Positions 34,375-43,349 of a DNA stretch of 53,618 bases are shown here, piece by piece (the first letter of the stretch is position 1; each line of letters begins with the position of its first letter). A program made the translations under genes and the position numbers. Under the pieces are notes generated by a model. It was given only the letters and a program-made list of their open reading frames with translations, was not told the origin of the DNA and searched no databases. Source of the stretch: Sulfitobacter delicatus (GTDB taxonomy: Bacteria > Pseudomonadota > Alphaproteobacteria > Rhodobacterales > Rhodobacteraceae); the NCBI RefSeq assembly GCF_900102535.1, contig NZ_FNBP01000015.1, positions 1-53,618 on the forward strand, read 5' to 3'.

Positions 34375-36057
34375 ATGCCGGCAGATATTGTCATCCATAA
34401 CGGCGCGTTGATCACCTTCGACCCTGACCAGCCCGACGCCAGCGCTCTGGCCATCACCGGCAACAAGATTACGGCGGTCGGGTCAGACGCTCAGATCATT
34501 GATAAGATCGGACCGGACACCAAGGTCATCGACGCGCAGAGCGGCACGGTGCTGCCGGGCTTCATTGACAGCCATGTGCATTTGTTTGGCGGGTCGGTCG
34601 AACTGGAATATCTCAATCTCTACGGCATCGCCGGACTGGAGGAGATGCGCCGGGTGATCCTGCCCTATGCCGAGGCTAACCCCGACGACAGGATGCTGTT
34701 CTGCGTCATGGCGGATTACGGCATTCTCGGTACGGGCAAGACCCTTACCCGGCATGATCTTGATGCCATTCTGCCTGACCGTCCGCTCGCCATGTTCGCC
34801 CCCGATCATCACACCGTCTGGGCCAACACCGCTGCGTTGGAGGCGGCAGGATTGTTGCAAGGGGGGGAGGTCGACGCGGGCTCCGAGATCGTGATGGGCG
34901 ATGACGGGCTTGCCAGCGGCGAGCTGCTTGAGCCGGGCGCCTATAGCCCGATACTATCGCTCACCCGCTATGGCGGCCGCGATATGTTGGGCCTCACCGC
35001 CGGACGCGACCCTGAGCCGCCCGCCACCCCTGCGGAACGCAAGATGGACAAGGATGTCATCGCAGGCGGGCTGGCCCATTGCGCCGCTCAGGGCATCACC
35101 GGCCTGCATTTGATGGATGGCAACCGCTATCAGCTTGAACTCCTCTCGGAGTTGGAAGCCGAAGGCCGCCTGCTCTGCCGCTGTCATGTACCGTTTCACC
35201 TCAAAGGCACGGACCCTGTCGAGCGCCTAACCCATGAAGCCCCTACCCTGCGCGAAGACTTTCAGGGCGATAAGGTCCGCTGCAGCCATGTAAAAATGTT
35301 CATAGATGGCGTTATCGAAAGCGGTACCGCACTGATGTTGCAGCCCTATCCAGGAGAGATGGGCAAGAATGGCAACTGCGGCGACGAGGTTTTCTCCCAA
35401 GAGCATTTCGTCGCGGCCTGTGTCGAAGCGGATCGTCTGGGGTTTCAGATCGCTGTACACGCGATCGGTGACGCCGCGGTGCGCCGGACGATAGACGCCT
35501 ATGAAGCCGCCCAAAAGGCAAACGGAAAACGCGATAGTCGCCACCGGATCGAGCATATCGAAGTGATCCACCCCGACGACATTCCCCGGCTAGCCGATCT
35601 GGACATTGTGGCTTCGCTGCAACCTGGCCACGCGCCGCGCGGGCATATTTTTCCCCCCGCTGGGGTAGGAAGCTATATTCACCCCCAACAGATCGCAGGG
35701 GCCTACGCATGGCAAACCATTCGTGAGAGCGGGGCTAAAGTGATATTCTCAACCGATTGGCCAGTTATTCCTGTAGACGTCATGGCGACGATTAAGGCCG
35801 CCGTCGCTCCACTGAACTTAGGGAACGATTGGCCCGATCAGGCGCAAAAACTCCGAGATACACTTGCAAGCTATACACTGGATAATGCGTGGGCAGAGTT
35901 TGCCGAAAAAAGACGCGGTAGGTTGAAGATAGGCATGGACGCCGACATTGCGGTTCTAAGTCACGACCTGACACAACGGCCCGCCGAGGCGCTTATCGAT
36001 GTAAATGCGATCGTTACCGTTATGGATGGTCAAATCACTTTTCGGCGCGAACAGTGA
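34375..36057 (+). CDS. Amidohydrolase, YtcJ-like (amidohydro_3)
   Basis: 560-residue metal-dependent hydrolase of the YtcJ group. Metal ligands and catalytic residues are visible: His-x-His in GFIDSHVHLFGG, His in FQIAVHAIGDAAVRR, His in RHRIEHIEVIHPDD and Asp in IFSTDWPVIPVD. The C-terminal beta-sandwich ends with KIGMDADIAVLSHDL. Family members cleave amides, carbamates or N-substituted compounds; the substrate is unknown. It follows the deleted polyamine-type transporter, so its substrate was probably the imported amine or amide. The gene itself is intact, with AAGGA upstream of the ATG. Confidence 0.92.
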   Translation: MPADIVIHNGALITFDPDQPDASALAITGNKITAVGSDAQIIDKIGPDTKVIDAQSGTVLPGFIDSHVHLFGGSVELEYLNLYGIAGLEEMRRVILPYAEANPDDRMLFCVMADYGILGTGKTLTRHDLDAILPDRPLAMFAPDHHTVWANTAALEAAGLLQGGEVDAGSEIVMGDDGLASGELLEPGAYSPILSLTRYGGRDMLGLTAGRDPEPPATPAERKMDKDVIAGGLAHCAAQGITGLHLMDGNRYQLELLSELEAEGRLLCRCHVPFHLKGTDPVERLTHEAPTLREDFQGDKVRCSHVKMFIDGVIESGTALMLQPYPGEMGKNGNCGDEVFSQEHFVAACVEADRLGFQIAVHAIGDAAVRRTIDAYEAAQKANGKRDSRHRIEHIEVIHPDDIPRLADLDIVASLQPGHAPRGHIFPPAGVGSYIHPQQIAGAYAWQTIRESGAKVIFSTDWPVIPVDVMATIKAAVAPLNLGNDWPDQAQKLRDTLASYTLDNAWAEFAEKRRGRLKIGMDADIAVLSHDLTQRPAEALIDVNAIVTVMDGQITFRREQ

Positions 36058-36541
36058 TAGAGTTATTACGGTTCCGTCGATCGGGCCCTCAAATTATAGG
36101 CAAATGCGAAAACGGCAGATTCTAGGGCCTGAGGACGCTGCTAGGCTCAACTGTGCAATACGGGGAATCCCCAAATGGCATGTTTGGGGAAACAGGGCGT
36201 CTGTGCACTGTTAGGGAAGCAAAAGCAGAACTGCGCGACTCATTCGGCCTTATCAGTTGCCGCATATCTATGCGGGGATTGCCCGAACCGCCTACAATTT
36301 AATCACCGAGCGACGCAGAACCCGCGGGCAGCAAGATGCAGCTTGCCTGCTTTGCTGCAACGCAGAAACCATAAGCCTGCCCACCGCCACCCATTTTGGC
36401 AGAAAAGGTGTGTGGCAGCCGGACGAAGTGAAGCCCGACCCGGCCACCACACGGATTGCAACAACAAGGTTGCAGGATCGACGTAGGATGCCGAGCGCTG
36501 CCGCGCAAGTGTTCCCGCGATGATCCCGCGAGGAGAACATC
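36058..36541. other. Intergenic region upstream of urtA
   Basis: 484 bp without a credible gene, holding the urt promoter. Two inverted repeats are visible: CCCCAAA-TGGCATG-TTTGGGG (36169-36189), which could end the amidohydrolase transcript, and TGCAAC-AACAAG-GTTGCA (36457-36474), about 70 bp before urtA, a possible regulator site. I looked for a sigma-54 type GG/GC promoter, expected for nitrogen-controlled urt genes, and found no convincing match. Confidence 0.5.
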
Positions 36542-37822
36542 ATGAATAACTACAGATCCCTACTGGCCGGAACGCTTGCTTTTTCCGCCCTCACAGCACC
36601 GGCCTACGCCGCTGATTGCCCGATCAAGGTCGGTGTGCTGCATTCGCTGTCTGGCACAATGGCGATTTCGGAAACCACGTTGAAAGATACCATGCTGATG
36701 CTGGTCGAGCAGCAAAACGCTAAGGGCGGCCTCTTGGGCTGCGATCTTGAAGCCGTAGTCGTCGACCCTGCATCGGACTGGCCCCTATTCGCCGAAAAAG
36801 CGCGCGAGCTGCTGTCGGTGCATGAGGTGGACGTGATCTTTGGCAACTGGACTTCGGTCAGCCGCAAATCGGTCTTGCCGGTCGTGGAAGAATTGAACGG
36901 CCTTCTGTTCTACCCGGTGCAATATGAGGGTGAAGAAAGCTCCAAAAACGTGTTCTACACAGGTGCCGCGCCGAACCAGCAAGCGATCCCGGCAACGGAT
37001 TATTTCCTTGAAGAACTGGGCGTCGAGAAGTTCGCGCTGCTTGGGACTGACTATGTCTATCCGCGCACCACGAACAACATTCTCGAAAGCTACCTGAAGT
37101 CCAAAGACATTGCTGACAGCGACATCTTCGTGAACTACACGCCCTTCGGCCACTCCGACTGGTCCAAGATTGTCGCCGACGTCGTTGCACTTGGCGCTGA
37201 CGGCAAGAAAGTCGGCGTGATCTCGACCATCAACGGCGATGCGAACATCGGCTTTTACAAAGAACTGGCCGCCGCAGGAATCTCTGCTGACGATATCCCG
37301 GTCATCGCCTTTTCGGTGGGCGAAGAAGAGCTTTCGGGTCTCGATACCGCGAACCTCGTCGGCCACCTTGCTGCCTGGAACTACTTTCAGTCTGCCGAAT
37401 CCGACGCCAACACCGGCTTTATCGAAGCGTGGAAAACCAAGATGGGCGAAGAGCGCGTGACCAATGACCCGATGGAGGCGCATTACATCGGCTTCAACAT
37501 GTGGGTGAACGCGGCCACCGAGGCAGAAAGCACCGAAGTCGATGCCGTGCGTGACAAGATGTATGGGCAGGAATTCCCGAACCTCACCGGCGGGACAGCG
37601 GTCATGCTGCCGAACCACCACCTCGCCAAGCCTGTTCTGATCGGCGAGATCCAAGAAGACGGACAGTTCGATATCGTCAGCCAGACTGCCGAAGTGCCGG
37701 GCGATGCATGGACGGACTTCCTGCCAGAGAGCGCCTTGCTGACCTCCGATTGGAAGGACCTGAACTGCGGTATGTATAATACCGAGACCGAGACCTGCGT
37801 TCAGACCCTGTCGAACTACTGA
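36542..37822 (+). CDS. urtA: Urea ABC transporter substrate-binding protein UrtA
   Basis: 426-residue periplasmic protein with signal peptide (SLLAGTLAFSALTAPAYA). It belongs to the Leu/Ile/Val-binding-like UrtA group: IKVGVLHSLSGTMAISE, VVVDPASDWPLFAEKARELL, VIFGNWTSVSRKSVLPVVEE, FYPVQYEGEE and the late GGTAVMLPNHHLAKPVLIGE are diagnostic. GAGGAG precedes the ATG. It is first in urtABCDE, which imports urea (and short amides) for the urease encoded 11 kb away on the other strand. Confidence 0.97.
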   Translation: MNNYRSLLAGTLAFSALTAPAYAADCPIKVGVLHSLSGTMAISETTLKDTMLMLVEQQNAKGGLLGCDLEAVVVDPASDWPLFAEKARELLSVHEVDVIFGNWTSVSRKSVLPVVEELNGLLFYPVQYEGEESSKNVFYTGAAPNQQAIPATDYFLEELGVEKFALLGTDYVYPRTTNNILESYLKSKDIADSDIFVNYTPFGHSDWSKIVADVVALGADGKKVGVISTINGDANIGFYKELAAAGISADDIPVIAFSVGEEELSGLDTANLVGHLAAWNYFQSAESDANTGFIEAWKTKMGEERVTNDPMEAHYIGFNMWVNAATEAESTEVDAVRDKMYGQEFPNLTGGTAVMLPNHHLAKPVLIGEIQEDGQFDIVSQTAEVPGDAWTDFLPESALLTSDWKDLNCGMYNTETETCVQTLSNY

Positions 37823-37840
37823 TCATTGAAACCGAGAAGC

Positions 37841-37863
37841 GGAAGGGGCGCTTTGCCCCTTCC
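37841..37863 (+). terminator. Hairpin between urtA and urtB (attenuator)
   Basis: GGAAGGGGC (37841-37849) pairs with GCCCCTTCC (37855-37863) over a 5-base loop, 19 bp after the urtA stop and 19 bp before urtB. It would limit readthrough or protect the urtA transcript, giving more binding protein than permease. Confidence 0.65.
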
Positions 37864-37882
37864 CACCTCGTAGGACCCCCAA

Positions 37883-39835
37883 ATGAAAAATCTCCTACTT
37901 GCGGTGCTCGCCGTGGCGATGAGCTGCACCCTCCTGCACGCTCAAGAAGCACCGATGCAGACGATCTTGCAGGAACAGTCGGCGTTGATCCTGGACAACT
38001 CGCGGCGGACAGTCGCCCCGGCCATCGCGGCAGTCTCGGACAGCGGGTTGCCGCAGGCGCAGGACGTTCTGCAGGCGTGGCAGGCCAAGAACCTCTGGCA
38101 ACGCAGCGCAGACAGGTTGTTCTTTCGCGGCGAGAAGGTCGAAGGCAAAACCTACGCTCTTTACGACTTTGACAGTGGTGAGGTCGTCGGTGAAGCGCCG
38201 TCGTCGGAGCTAAAGCAGATCAAACCCAACAGCGGCATTCGTGCCTTGATCGGCTCGGCTTTGGTGCGGTTCCAATTGCAGGACCCTGACCCAAAGCGGC
38301 GGCTCGCCGCGCTGACCTCTGTGCAGCGCAACCCGAGTGCAGAGGTGCTGCCCTCCCTGCGCGAGTCTCTTGCGGAAGAGTCGGACCCCGAAATCCTCGC
38401 CATGAAGCAACGGGCCGAACGCCTGCTGACGATGGCTTATGACGCTGACGAAGACCAACGGATCGCGGCAATGTCGGAGATGTCTGGCGATCTCGGCGTC
38501 GATGTGCGCGCGACGCTAAACCCGATGCTAAGCACCCGCAGGGCAGTATTCGAAGGTCCGCCCCCCGACACGCTCAACATCCCCGAAACCCTTGTCCCGG
38601 GCGAGACTATTGGCGTGACAGAAGCCTATGACACACTGGTCGCGGCCAATCTGGTTCCGGCCCGCGTCACAGCGGATGAGGTCCGCAACGCTCTGGCCGA
38701 ACATATTGTTGGCGGCACGGTTGGCGGTGTGCCTGTGCACAGGCTTGATGATCCCGACATACGCTTACAGGCCTATGCCGCGCTTGCGCAGGAAGGCAAA
38801 GTGCCCCCCGCCCCCGACACGGCGCAGATCGCTCAGGCATTGGCCGCGCACAGCTTTGTTAAGGTCTACCTCGAACCCTCGGCCCGCGTGACTGACGCCG
38901 CGTCCGAAGCGCTTGATACCATCGCTCTGACAGTTGGGGCGAACCAGACCTTTGACCTCATTCTCGACGGGCTCTCGCTGACCTCCATTTACTTCCTCGC
39001 AGCGATCGGGCTGGCCATCACCTTTGGGGTGATGGGGGTGATCAACATGGCCCATGGCGAGTTTATCATGATGGGCGCCTATACTGGCTACGTCGTGCAG
39101 CAGATCGTTCCGAACCACACGGCCAGCATCCTTCTGGCGATCCCGCTGGCCTTTGCCGTGACTTTTGCCGCAGGCGTGCTCATGGAGCGGCTGGTAATTC
39201 GCTGGCTCTATAACCGCCCGCTTGAGACCCTGTTGGCCACCTTCGGCGTCTCCATTGCGCTGCAACAGTTGGCCAAGAATATCTTTGGCACGCAGGCAAG
39301 GCCGCTGACGTCCCCTTCGTGGCTCGACGGGGCATGGGTCATCAACGACGTGGTCGCAATCAGCTATATCCGCATCGCGATTTTCGTGCTCGCCGTATTT
39401 TTCCTTTGTGTCTACCTCTTCATCATGCGGCGCACCCGGTTGGGGCTGGAAACCCGCGCAGTGACGCAGAACCCGAGCATGGCCGCGTCGATGGGGATCA
39501 ATCTGAACAAGGTGAATATGATGACCTTCGGGCTCGGGTCGGGCATCGCAGGCGTGGCGGGCGTGGCCATCGGGCTTTTTGCCAAAGTCACCTCCGAGCT
39601 TGGCAGCGACTACATCGTGCAAAGCTTCATGACGGTGGTGGTGGGCGGTGTCGGCAACATCTGGGGGACGCTGGCGGGCGCTGCAATGATCGGCTTCCTG
39701 CAAAAGGGCATCGAATGGTTCAACCCGTCCAACACACTGGCGGCACAGACTTTCATGATCGTCTTTATCATCATGTTCATTCAGTTCCGGCCAAGGGGCA
39801 TCATTGCCCTCAAAGGCCGCGCGGCGGGGGATTAA
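37883..39835 (+). CDS. urtB: Urea ABC transporter permease UrtB
   Basis: 650-residue inner-membrane permease. A signal peptide (LLLAVLAVAMSCTLLHAQEA) leads an unusual periplasmic N-terminal region of about 300 residues, with HEAT-like helical repeats (RLAALTSVQRNPSAEVLPSL, then DPEILAMKQRAERLL). The last 320 residues are the LivH-like membrane domain (DLILDGLSLTSIYFLAAIGL, MGVINMAHGEFIMMGAYTGY, VTQNPSMAASMGINLNKVN). Long UrtB proteins of this form are normal for the group. It ends 4 bp before urtC. Confidence 0.95.
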   Translation: MKNLLLAVLAVAMSCTLLHAQEAPMQTILQEQSALILDNSRRTVAPAIAAVSDSGLPQAQDVLQAWQAKNLWQRSADRLFFRGEKVEGKTYALYDFDSGEVVGEAPSSELKQIKPNSGIRALIGSALVRFQLQDPDPKRRLAALTSVQRNPSAEVLPSLRESLAEESDPEILAMKQRAERLLTMAYDADEDQRIAAMSEMSGDLGVDVRATLNPMLSTRRAVFEGPPPDTLNIPETLVPGETIGVTEAYDTLVAANLVPARVTADEVRNALAEHIVGGTVGGVPVHRLDDPDIRLQAYAALAQEGKVPPAPDTAQIAQALAAHSFVKVYLEPSARVTDAASEALDTIALTVGANQTFDLILDGLSLTSIYFLAAIGLAITFGVMGVINMAHGEFIMMGAYTGYVVQQIVPNHTASILLAIPLAFAVTFAAGVLMERLVIRWLYNRPLETLLATFGVSIALQQLAKNIFGTQARPLTSPSWLDGAWVINDVVAISYIRIAIFVLAVFFLCVYLFIMRRTRLGLETRAVTQNPSMAASMGINLNKVNMMTFGLGSGIAGVAGVAIGLFAKVTSELGSDYIVQSFMTVVVGGVGNIWGTLAGAAMIGFLQKGIEWFNPSNTLAAQTFMIVFIIMFIQFRPRGIIALKGRAAGD

Positions 39836-39839
39836 GGTT

Positions 39840-41072
39840 ATGCAAAGGGCTTACCAAGGGCGCAACCGTTCCACCGCGATCTTCCTGCTGCTGCTGGCAG
39901 TCTTCACCCTTGTCGTGACGCTGCTGTCTGAAGGGGTCGGCATCGGGATGGTTTCCACGTCCTTCGTCAAAACGCTGGGCAAGACCCTTTGCCTCGCGCT
40001 GGTGGCGATCTCAATGGATCTGGTCTGGGGCTATGCAGGCATTCTCAGCCTCGGGCATTTCGCCTTCTTCGGGCTGGGCGGCTATATGATCGGCATGTGG
40101 CTGATGTACGAGCGGACGCGCGAAATCGTGGTGACCTCACTGGCCGACGCGCCGATCCCGCCCACAGCACAGGAAGTATCCGACGCCGTGGCGAACCAGA
40201 TTTTCGGCGTGGTGGGCACTGCGGAGTTCCCGCTGATCTGGACCTTCGCCGACAGTCTTTTTGCGCAGCTTTTGCTGGTGGTTCTGGTGCCGGGCATTCT
40301 GGCAGGCGTCTTTGGCTGGCTGGCGTTCCGCAGCCGTGTCGCAGGCGTTTATTTGTCGATCCTGACGCAGGCGATGACGCTGGCACTGTCGCTCTACCTC
40401 TTCCAGAACGACAACGGGTTGCGCGGCAACAACGGGCTGTCCGGCCTGCAGAATATTCCCGGCTTAACGGAGGTGCCACAAGCGCTCGTCTCCGTCTGGT
40501 TCTTCTGGGGCGCGGCCTTTGCCCTGGCCGCGGGCTATTTGCTGTCAGTCTGGGTCGTGTCCGGCAAATTCGGCTCCGTCCTGCGTGGCATCCGCGATGA
40601 CGAAGCGCGCGTGCGCTTCCTTGGCTATCCGGTCGAAGCCTACAAGCTGGTACTGTTTGCAGGCACCGCCTGTCTCGCTGGCATTGCGGGCGCGCTGTAC
40701 TACCCCCAAGCGGGCATCATCAATCCGGCTGAACTGGCCCCCATCGCCTCGATCTATCTGGCAGTCTGGGTGGCCATCGGCGGGCGCGGGCGGCTTTACG
40801 GCGCAGTGATCGGTGCAGGTTTCGTGAGCCTCGTGTCCTCGTGGTTTACCGGTGGACAGGCCCCTGACGTGCCGCTGGGGTTCTACACGATCAAATGGGT
40901 GGACTGGTGGCTCGTCGTGCTGGGGCTGTCCTTTGTACTGGTCACACTCTTTGCCCCCAAGGGCATCGGCGGGCTGTTTGACCTGTTGGAACGGCGCATT
41001 GCGCCCGACCGCCACGGTGCGGACCTTGGCCCAGACCAAGGCGCGTTGCGCGAGAAGGAGGCGAGCGAATGA
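39840..41072 (+). CDS. urtC: Urea ABC transporter permease UrtC
   Basis: 410-residue LivM-like inner-membrane permease, partner of UrtB. Typical parts: KTLCLALVAISMDLVWGYAG, LSLGHFAFFGLGGYMIGMW, NNGLSGLQNIPG and SVLRGIRDDEARVRFLGYPV. The frame opens at 39804, but ATG 39840 directly follows the urtB stop with GGGGG and AAGG before it. The stop overlaps urtD (ATGA). Confidence 0.95.
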   Translation: MQRAYQGRNRSTAIFLLLLAVFTLVVTLLSEGVGIGMVSTSFVKTLGKTLCLALVAISMDLVWGYAGILSLGHFAFFGLGGYMIGMWLMYERTREIVVTSLADAPIPPTAQEVSDAVANQIFGVVGTAEFPLIWTFADSLFAQLLLVVLVPGILAGVFGWLAFRSRVAGVYLSILTQAMTLALSLYLFQNDNGLRGNNGLSGLQNIPGLTEVPQALVSVWFFWGAAFALAAGYLLSVWVVSGKFGSVLRGIRDDEARVRFLGYPVEAYKLVLFAGTACLAGIAGALYYPQAGIINPAELAPIASIYLAVWVAIGGRGRLYGAVIGAGFVSLVSSWFTGGQAPDVPLGFYTIKWVDWWLVVLGLSFVLVTLFAPKGIGGLFDLLERRIAPDRHGADLGPDQGALREKEASE

Positions 41073-41809
41073 CCACCCTGCTCGAAGTCTCCGGCGTCTC
41101 GGTCAGCTTTGACGGATTCCGGGCGATCAACAACCTGTCCTTCCAAATCGGCGCCGCAGAAATGCGCGCAATTATCGGGCCCAACGGTGCCGGCAAAACC
41201 ACCTTTATGGACATCGTGACAGGCAAGACCAAACCCGACGAAGGTCGCGTGATCTGGGGCGAGCGCAGCCTATCGTTGCTCGGCCTGTCAGAGGCCCGGA
41301 TCGCCCGCGAAGGCGTGGGTCGCAAGTTCCAGAAGCCTACGGTTTTTGAAGATCAAAGTGTGCAGGAAAACCTGCTCATGGCGCTGAAAGACCGTCGCGG
41401 CCCGTTCTCTGTCCTATTCTACCGTCCACAAAGGGCCCATTTGGCACGGGTCGCAGAACTGGCCAATGAGATCGGCCTGTCGGACCAGCTACGGCGCAAG
41501 TCCGGCGAACTCAGCCATGGTCAGAAGCAGTGGCTGGAGATCGGTATGCTCCTAGCCCAAGAGCCGCGATTGCTCCTGGTCGACGAGCCTGCCGCCGGAA
41601 TGACCCCGGCAGAGCGCGAACATACCACCAGCATCCTTGTAGAAGCGGCCAAAACGCGCGCCGTGGTGGTGGTGGAACATGACATGGAGTTTGTGCGCCG
41701 CCTTGGTTGCAAAGTCACTGTGTTGCACGAAGGGTCGGTGCTGGCAGAAGGCAGCCTCGATCATGTCACGGCCAATAAGGAGGTCATCGATGTCTATTTG
41801 GGGCGCTAA
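41069..41809 (+). CDS. urtD: Urea ABC transporter ATP-binding protein UrtD
   Basis: 246-residue LivG-like ATPase. Walker A IIGPNGAGKTTFMDIVTGK, Q-loop area GVGRKFQKPTVFEDQSVQEN, signature LSHGQKQWLEIGMLL, Walker B LLLVDEPAAGMTPAE and H-loop VVVVEHDMEFVRRLG are all intact. The QKQWLEIGM form of the signature is typical of UrtD. It follows urtC with a 4-bp overlap. Confidence 0.96.
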   Translation: MTTLLEVSGVSVSFDGFRAINNLSFQIGAAEMRAIIGPNGAGKTTFMDIVTGKTKPDEGRVIWGERSLSLLGLSEARIAREGVGRKFQKPTVFEDQSVQENLLMALKDRRGPFSVLFYRPQRAHLARVAELANEIGLSDQLRRKSGELSHGQKQWLEIGMLLAQEPRLLLVDEPAAGMTPAEREHTTSILVEAAKTRAVVVVEHDMEFVRRLGCKVTVLHEGSVLAEGSLDHVTANKEVIDVYLGR

Positions 41810-41812
41810 ATC

Positions 41813-42508
41813 ATGTTGAGTGTAGAGGACCTGACCCTGCACTACGGACGCTCGCAAATCCTAAACGGGATCAGTTTTGAAGCGGCGCGCGGCGAAGTCA
41901 CCTGCGTAATGGGGACCAACGGCGTCGGCAAAACCAGCTTGATGAAAGCGATTTCCGGAACCCATGCGCGCTCCGGTGGCACGCTTGCACTCGACGGAGA
42001 GGTGCTTCCGGTGCTGCCAGCCCACCTGCTCGCCCGCCGCGGAATCGCATACGTGCCGCAGGGACGCGAGATCTTTCCCCTGCTTACGGTTAAAGAAAAC
42101 CTTGAAACTGGGTTCGGATGCTTACCTCCTGCCGATCGGCGGGTGCCTGAAGAAATCTTCGAGCTCTTCCCTGTCTTGAACGAAATGAAGGCACGACGCG
42201 GTGGTGATCTATCTGGCGGCCAGCAACAACAGTTGGCCATCGCCCGAGCGTTGATTACTCGGCCCAAACTGTTGCTCTTGGACGAACCGACCGAGGGCAT
42301 TCAGCCCAATATTATTCAACAGATCGGGCGGGTGATTTCTCGTCTCCGCGAGGAAGGGCAGATGGCCATTGTATTGGTCGAGCAATACTTTGAATTTGCC
42401 TATGAACTGGCAGACCGCTTCGTCGCCCTCCGGCGCGGAGAAGTGATCTTGCAGGGCAGCAAAACACAGTTTTCGAAAGAAGATTTGCTATCGGAAGTAT
42501 CGATATAG
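41813..42508 (+). CDS. urtE: Urea ABC transporter ATP-binding protein UrtE
   Basis: 231-residue LivF-like ATPase that pairs with UrtD. Walker A MGTNGVGKTSLMKAISGTH, GIAYVPQGREIFPLLTVKEN, signature LSGGQQQQLAIARALI, Walker B LLLLDEPTEGIQPNII and H-loop-equivalent Q in IVLVEQYFEFA. It starts 3 bp after urtD and ends the operon. Confidence 0.96.
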   Translation: MLSVEDLTLHYGRSQILNGISFEAARGEVTCVMGTNGVGKTSLMKAISGTHARSGGTLALDGEVLPVLPAHLLARRGIAYVPQGREIFPLLTVKENLETGFGCLPPADRRVPEEIFELFPVLNEMKARRGGDLSGGQQQQLAIARALITRPKLLLLDEPTEGIQPNIIQQIGRVISRLREEGQMAIVLVEQYFEFAYELADRFVALRRGEVILQGSKTQFSKEDLLSEVSI

Positions 42509-42780
42509 CTGGAGTTATTCAGCGAATTTCGGCTGTTGTGAATGGAGGCTGGATAGGGATTCAGCTTTCAGACATCTCAACGGTACTGAAACGCGGGAGT
42601 TACCGAACAACGATACAATCCTGCGCTGTGACACGCAAAAGCAATGCCTCGCGAAACACGCAAACACGTGAATGGACCGTTCCGCTTCACACATTCAAGT
42701 GGTCGTCCCGCCAACGAACACGTAAATCTACGATCGATATAGTACCATCACATTGAGGTCTGAAACTTTATCGCCGCTGC

Positions 42781-42957
42781 CTACCTGACAGATATCTCTC
42801 TTGGTTGCGCATCAGGATGCATAACGATCTGCTCACGAAGCTCCCGAAACGTAAGATGCTCCACGCTTTGCGGGTGCTTTCGCAGATACCGGACAGCCTG
42901 CGGCTTCAGGCCTTCTCTCTCAAATTTCTCGATAGCTTTCGTAACCGTCTGACCCAT
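42781..42957 (-). CDS. Small hypothetical protein with a strong ribosome site
   Basis: 58 residues: MGQTVTKAIEKFEREGLKPQ, then AVRYLRKHPQSVEHLTFREL and a basic end. Predicted helical, cytoplasmic. No family recognised. The frame is open upstream to 43059, but ATG 42957 has a perfect GGAGG seven bases before it, so I start there. It lies alone in an 840-bp stretch between urtE and nrdJ. The rest of that stretch (42509-42780 and 42958-43349) shows no other credible gene; a weak hairpin, ATGCCG...CGGCAT, is at about 43188-43211. Confidence 0.6.
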   Translation of the reverse strand: MGQTVTKAIEKFEREGLKPQAVRYLRKHPQSVEHLTFRELREQIVMHPDAQPREISVR

Positions 42958-43349
42958 TTCTGTTCCTCCCACCAAGCCACGATCGACGTCGTTGCCTACC
43001 GTTGACCTAACGTTAACTCGTTGAAGAGGCTTTGGTTCCACCTGCGCGTCGCGTAGCAACTTTGGGATCTAAGAAGCGCGGGGCTGCCTCGGGTTAATCG
43101 AGAGGATCCGTATCGTTGAGGACGTTATGAGAACATCCGCCGACCTCCGTCAACCACCTTGCCTCGTTCCCTAACTCAGAAAGCAAAATGCCGACCCTTT
43201 CGGACCGGCATCTATAAAGTTGTTTAAAATCGGAATCTTATATTTCGTAAGAGGTTCTAATGATCATTTGATGTGGGTCGAAAGGTCAAAAAACAGCAGT
43301 AATGGCCACTTATTGCTATGTCCGACAAAACGTCATCATCAGCGCAGCA

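Noticed and set aside
36058..36541. Sigma-54/NtrC promoter for the urea transporter
   Set aside because: Several TGGCA strings occur, but none has the matching GC element at the right spacing.
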